Source of the DNA: Persicimonas caeni | Lineage (GTDB): Bacteria > Myxococcota_A > Bradymonadia > Bradymonadales > Bradymonadaceae | Reading direction: 5' to 3' | DNA: 64,000 nucleotides | Assembly (NCBI RefSeq): GCF_006517175.1 | Contig: NZ_CP041186.1 | Location: 744,001-808,000 of the forward strand | Part shown: one piece after another, positions 60,503 to 64,000 of the stretch | How the letters are laid out: every line of letters starts with the position of its first letter | How positions within the stretch are numbered: the first letter of the stretch is position 1 | The notes under the pieces: model-generated | What the model saw: only the letters and a program-made list of their open reading frames with translations | Told to the model about the DNA's origin: nothing | The model's database searches: none | Made by a program: the position numbers and the translations under genes

Positions 60503-62550
60503 GAGACCTCCTCCTCCGGACGATGATGGGTCAACAGAAGGTGGCCTTTGATGACTTCGACACGCCAGTCGGGCGGCACGAGCGTTGTGCTGCTAAACTC
60601 GGAGATTACCGCCGGCCCCTCGAACACCTCGCCGTCGTCGAGCGTGTCGCGCTCGATGATGCGGGCTTCGAAGGTACCCGACTTGAAGCCGACCTGCGCG
60701 GTTTCGTGCTCACCCACGCTCGAAGCGCTGTCTGCACCGGAGTCGGCATCACCGTCGGTGAAGCTGAATGTCTCGGCGGGCACGAACGCTTTGAGACGCA
60801 GCGTCACAAGCTCCACCTGGCGCCCCTCGGCACGGTAACCGTACAAGCGCTCGTGGCGCTCCTCGAAGGCCTCGGACGGGTCTGAGAAGCGCCCGTCGTC
60901 GGCCGACCAATCGACCGGCACACTGATTTCGAAGCTTTGCCCCTCGTAGCGCAGGTCGAGCGACCACTCGAGTTCGACGTGTTCGTCTTGTTCTTGTGGG
61001 TCTTGCAGGTCTGAGTGTGCACGCTCCTCGAGCGCACGAAGCTCGTCGCGCATCTGCCGGCGAGCCTTCTGGTCGTCCAGAAACGCGCTCAGCGGCCGCA
61101 AAAAGGTCTTGCTGTAGAGCCTCTGGGAGTCGGCGTTGAGCATGCCGAAGGCAGATAGCAGCCCGGGGTGCCGCGGCACGAGCACCCGCCCGATGTCGAG
61201 CGTGGAGGCAAGTCGACAGGCATGCATCGCGCCGGCGCCGCCGAAGGCGACCAGGCAGAAGTCGCGCGGGTCGTAGCCCTTCTCGAGCGAGATCGCCTTG
61301 ATGGCGCGCACCATGTTGGCGTCGGCGATGTCCAAGATGCCCTGAGCTGTCTGGTCAGCGTCGAGGCCGAGCTCTTCGGCGAGCCGCGCAATCGCCTCTT
61401 CCGAAGCGTCGCGCTCGAGCGTCATGCGACCGCCCAAGAATCGATCGGGTCGAATGCGGCCCAGGTGGACATGGGCGTCGGTCACCGCCGGCTCGTGCCC
61501 TCCGCGACCGTAGCACGCCGGCCCCGGGTCCGCCCCGGCGCTTCGAGGACCCACACGAAGCGCTCCGCCCGGATCTGCGTAGGCGATGGAGCCGCCGCCT
61601 GCGCCCACCGTGTGGATATCGATGACAGGCACGTGAATCGGCAGTCCGCCGATTTCTGCCTCGCTGGTGAGCAGCACCTCACCGTCGCACAGGCTCACGT
61701 CGGTCGACGTGCCTCCCATATCGAAGGTGATGATGCGCTCGATGCCGATCTCACGTGCGGCCGACAGCGCACCGACCACCCCGCCGGCAGGGCCCGAGAG
61801 GACCGTGTGCACCGGATACTCGGCCGCAAAGTCGATCTCGGAGCGCCCACCGCTCGACTGCAGAATCTCGATGCGGCTCGCCTCGACGCGGCCCCTGAGC
61901 GCTTGCAGGTAATGCGCCATGACCGGACCGACGAACGCATTGACCGAGGTCGTCGAGGCGCGCTCGAATTCTCGAAACTCGCGAATGATGTCGTGGCTCA
62001 ACGATACGTGCGCATCGGGGAGAGCCTGGCGAATCGCGCGGCCGAGTTCCTCTTCGTGCTTCGGGTTGGCGTAGGCGTGCAGCAGGCAGACGCTTATCGC
62101 CTCGTAGTTCTCCTCGGCGAGCTCGGAGATGATTCGCTCCAACTCGTCGCCGTCGAGCGCCTCGAGCACTCGACCGTCATAGCCAACACGTTCACTGACA
62201 CCGTAGCAATCCTGCCCGTCCACCAGGGGCGGCGGCAGCTCGATGTGGAAGCGATACAGATCGGGGCGGTTTTGGCGCCGGAGGAGGAGCAGGTCCTCGA
62301 AGCCGTCGGTCGTCACGAACGCCACCCGGGCGCCCTTGCGCTCCAAGAGCGCGTTGGTCGCCACCGTGGTGCCGTGAACGATGTGGGGGGTTTGGGCTGA
62401 CTCCGAATCGGCGACGACGTGCGCGACGCCGTCGCCGATCGCCTCGGAGGGGTCCGAGGGAGTCGAAAGGAGCTTGTGTAGGCGCACTCGACCCGAAGGC
62501 TCCCGCAGAATGAGATCTGTGAAAGTACCTCCGGTGTCGACTCCAATCAT
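60499..62550 (-). CDS. hyuA: Hydantoinase A/oxoprolinase family subunit
   Basis: A 683-residue HyuA-type subunit with an actin-like ATPase fold. The start MIGVDTGGTFTDLILRE is the phosphate-binding motif of the family. TTVATNALLERKGARVAFVT, FDMGGTSTDVSLCDGEV, and GGAGAMHACRLASTLDIGRV follow in the usual order. It supplies ATP-dependent activation of the cyclic substrate while HyuB completes the active site. It overlaps gdhA by 4 bases upstream and hyuB by 4 bases downstream. Linkage to glutamate dehydrogenase favours 5-oxoproline as substrate, but this is inference. Confidence 0.9.
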   Translation of the reverse strand: MIGVDTGGTFTDLILREPSGRVRLHKLLSTPSDPSEAIGDGVAHVVADSESAQTPHIVHGTTVATNALLERKGARVAFVTTDGFEDLLLLRRQNRPDLYRFHIELPPPLVDGQDCYGVSERVGYDGRVLEALDGDELERIISELAEENYEAISVCLLHAYANPKHEEELGRAIRQALPDAHVSLSHDIIREFREFERASTTSVNAFVGPVMAHYLQALRGRVEASRIEILQSSGGRSEIDFAAEYPVHTVLSGPAGGVVGALSAAREIGIERIITFDMGGTSTDVSLCDGEVLLTSEAEIGGLPIHVPVIDIHTVGAGGGSIAYADPGGALRVGPRSAGADPGPACYGRGGHEPAVTDAHVHLGRIRPDRFLGGRMTLERDASEEAIARLAEELGLDADQTAQGILDIADANMVRAIKAISLEKGYDPRDFCLVAFGGAGAMHACRLASTLDIGRVLVPRHPGLLSAFGMLNADSQRLYSKTFLRPLSAFLDDQKARRQMRDELRALEERAHSDLQDPQEQDEHVELEWSLDLRYEGQSFEISVPVDWSADDGRFSDPSEAFEERHERLYGYRAEGRQVELVTLRLKAFVPAETFSFTDGDADSGADSASSVGEHETAQVGFKSGTFEARIIERDTLDDGEVFEGPAVISEFSSTTLVPPDWRVEVIKGHLLLTHHRPEEEVS

Positions 62551-63902
62551 GGGAAGACGCCTCGCTCGGTGTAGACGGCGTTGAGACGGTTGAGCGCCAC
62601 GGCGAACGCGGCGGTGCGGTTGTCGACGCCATGCTCACGGGCAAACGCGCGCATCTCGTGATACGAGCGCTTCATCATGAACAGAAGGCGACTGTCGACC
62701 TCTTCGAGCTGCCACGACTCCGAGCGCTTGTTCTGAATCCACTCGAAGTACGACACGACCACGCCGCCGGCGTTGGCCATGACGTCGGGGATGACCTCGA
62801 TGCCGCGCTTCTTGAGGACCTCTTCGCCCTTGAGCGTCGTCGGGCCGTTGGCGGCCTCGACGACCAGCTTGGCGGTGAGCTTTTTGGCGACCTCTTCAGT
62901 GATCTGCAATTCGAGCGCGGCCGGGATGCAGATATCCGACTCGATGCTCCAGAAGTCGTCGTTGTTGATCTCTTCGGCGCCCGCGTAGCCGCGAATCCCG
63001 CCCTCTTTGTTGACGTGATCGATGAGCTTGCGCGGGTAGATGCCCTGCGGGTTGTAGATCGACCCGGTGTGGTCTTGCACACCCACGAGCACCGCGCCCA
63101 ACCGGCTCATGATCTGAGCGGCGTGGCTGCCCACGTTGCCGAAGCCCTGCAGGATGTAGTTGCAACCGTCGAGGCGCACGCCGCGCTCGTCGGCCCACTC
63201 CTGGATGCAGTAGACGACGCCCTGGCCGGTGGCCTTCTCACGCCCGCGGCTGCCGCCCGAGGCGAGCGACTTACCGGTGACGATGCGCTTCTGGGCGTTC
63301 TTGTCGATCTGGTTGTGGGTGTTCATGTAGGTGTCCATCATCCAGACCATGATCTGGCTGTTGGTCCCCACGTCGGGCGCCGGAATGTCGTATTCCGGAC
63401 CGATATTGTTGCCCAAGTCGTGCACGAAGCGGCGGGTGATGCTCTCCAACTCGCGTTTGGAGTGCTGCGCCGGGCTCAGGCGAATGCCGCCCTTGGCGCC
63501 GCCAAACGGCACCTCGAGCAGCGCGCACTTGTAGCTCATGACCGAGGCGAGCGCCTTGACCTCTTCGAGGGTGACGTCGTGGTGGTAGCGAATGCCGCCC
63601 TTGTACGGTCCCAGAATATTGTTGTGCTGGATGCGGTAGCCAGTGAACAGCTTGAACCGCCCATCGTCCATGCGCACCGGGAAGTTGACGATGACCTCGT
63701 TCTTCGGCTCACTCAAAATGAGTCGCACGTGGTCGGCGATGGGCACATGCGGCACCGCACGGGCAACCTGCGCCTGGTGGGTCCGGTAGAACTGCGCTCC
63801 ACCCGGATCTTCGGTGTCGGCCAAGACGACCTCACTACCTTCGGTTAAATCACTGACGGATTTGGCGGCGCTTGCTTCGGTGACTGCTTCTTCGCTGGAC
63901 AT
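62547..63902 (-). CDS. Glu/Leu/Phe/Val dehydrogenase family, probable glutamate dehydrogenase
   Basis: A 451-residue enzyme that interconverts glutamate and 2-oxoglutarate with NAD(P)H. The catalytic region GPYKGGIRYHHDVTLEEVKA, the Lys in LLEVPFGGAKGGIR, and PAPDVGTNSQIMVWMMDTY fit glutamate dehydrogenases; GFGNVGSHAA is the nucleotide-binding motif. A leucine or phenylalanine enzyme is less likely because of length. The ATG at 63902 follows GAGGAA by about eight bases; a GTG-type start at 63923 is less supported. It is the first gene of an operon with hyuA and hyuB (4-base overlaps). The region 63903-64000 should hold the promoter. Confidence 0.9.
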   Translation of the reverse strand: MSSEEAVTEASAAKSVSDLTEGSEVVLADTEDPGGAQFYRTHQAQVARAVPHVPIADHVRLILSEPKNEVIVNFPVRMDDGRFKLFTGYRIQHNNILGPYKGGIRYHHDVTLEEVKALASVMSYKCALLEVPFGGAKGGIRLSPAQHSKRELESITRRFVHDLGNNIGPEYDIPAPDVGTNSQIMVWMMDTYMNTHNQIDKNAQKRIVTGKSLASGGSRGREKATGQGVVYCIQEWADERGVRLDGCNYILQGFGNVGSHAAQIMSRLGAVLVGVQDHTGSIYNPQGIYPRKLIDHVNKEGGIRGYAGAEEINNDDFWSIESDICIPAALELQITEEVAKKLTAKLVVEAANGPTTLKGEEVLKKRGIEVIPDVMANAGGVVVSYFEWIQNKRSESWQLEEVDSRLLFMMKRSYHEMRAFAREHGVDNRTAAFAVALNRLNAVYTERGVFP

Positions 63903-64000
63903 GCTACAAGTTCCTCGCCACAAAGGGCTTCGCTACAGATGGGGGTTAAGATTTTCAAGTTTTCCTTAACAACGCCCTTCGGGCCCGTCAAGAACTCGAA

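Overview
The window looks like the chromosome of a high-GC, Gram-negative bacterium from the Myxococcota or wider deltaproteobacterial group, possibly Bradymonadales-like. This is inferred from gene content: many large lipoproteins with Asp/Gly-rich linkers after the signal peptide, thrombospondin type 3 and lamin-tail domains, an RCC1-repeat lipoprotein, an AgmX/PglI-type C-terminal domain, and many dispersed intergenic hairpin repeats. I found no rRNA, tRNA or CRISPR array.

Layout. 1-575: the 5' part of a group II intron on the minus strand, inserted next to a dispersed palindrome. 0.7-5.4 kb: a secreted protein, a metallo-beta-lactamase-fold hydrolase, a PilZ protein, a CDP-alcohol phosphatidyltransferase fused to a nucleotidyltransferase-like domain, and an unknown protein. 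5.4-7.2 kb: no convincing gene, but a 13-unit 42-bp tandem array and a 67-bp repeat. 7.2-13.9 kb: a beta-barrel protein paired with a Tat-exported molybdopterin oxidoreductase, a giant amidohydrolase-like lipoprotein and a HEAT-like protein. 13.9-24.1 kb: GH78 rhamnosidase, DnaC-like ATPase, mnmG, a 28-bp palindrome array, a lamin-tail lipoprotein and a UvrD/Rep helicase. 24.3-31.7 kb: a DUF4159 and VWA pair, a large membrane protein with a FAM20/HipA-like kinase region, and a DUF72 protein. 31.8-38.4 kb: five tandem genes for glutamine-rich exported proteins built from one shared module, which I do not recognise and regard as the best candidate for a new system. 38.8-43.8 kb: two small coiled-coil proteins, galT, glgA and an acyl-CoA carboxylase beta subunit. 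44-49.8 kb: DUF559 endonuclease, MAPEG protein, an HMA-like protein, a chimeric citrate synthase remnant, a decayed IS3 element, a lipoprotein and intact gltA. 50-58.9 kb: GT39-type glycosyltransferase, 14-repeat RCC1 lipoprotein, several exported proteins and an rlmD-type methyltransferase. 58.9-63.9 kb: a gdh-hyuA-hyuB operon with 4-base overlaps.

How genes may work together. The gdh-hyuA-hyuB operon could convert a cyclic amide such as 5-oxoproline to glutamate and then 2-oxoglutarate. GalT and GlgA point to sugar nucleotide and alpha-glucan metabolism. The five Q-rich proteins carry different export signals (plain signal peptides, possible lipoprotein signals and one membrane anchor), so they could form a layered envelope or extracellular assembly. 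That last point is inference.
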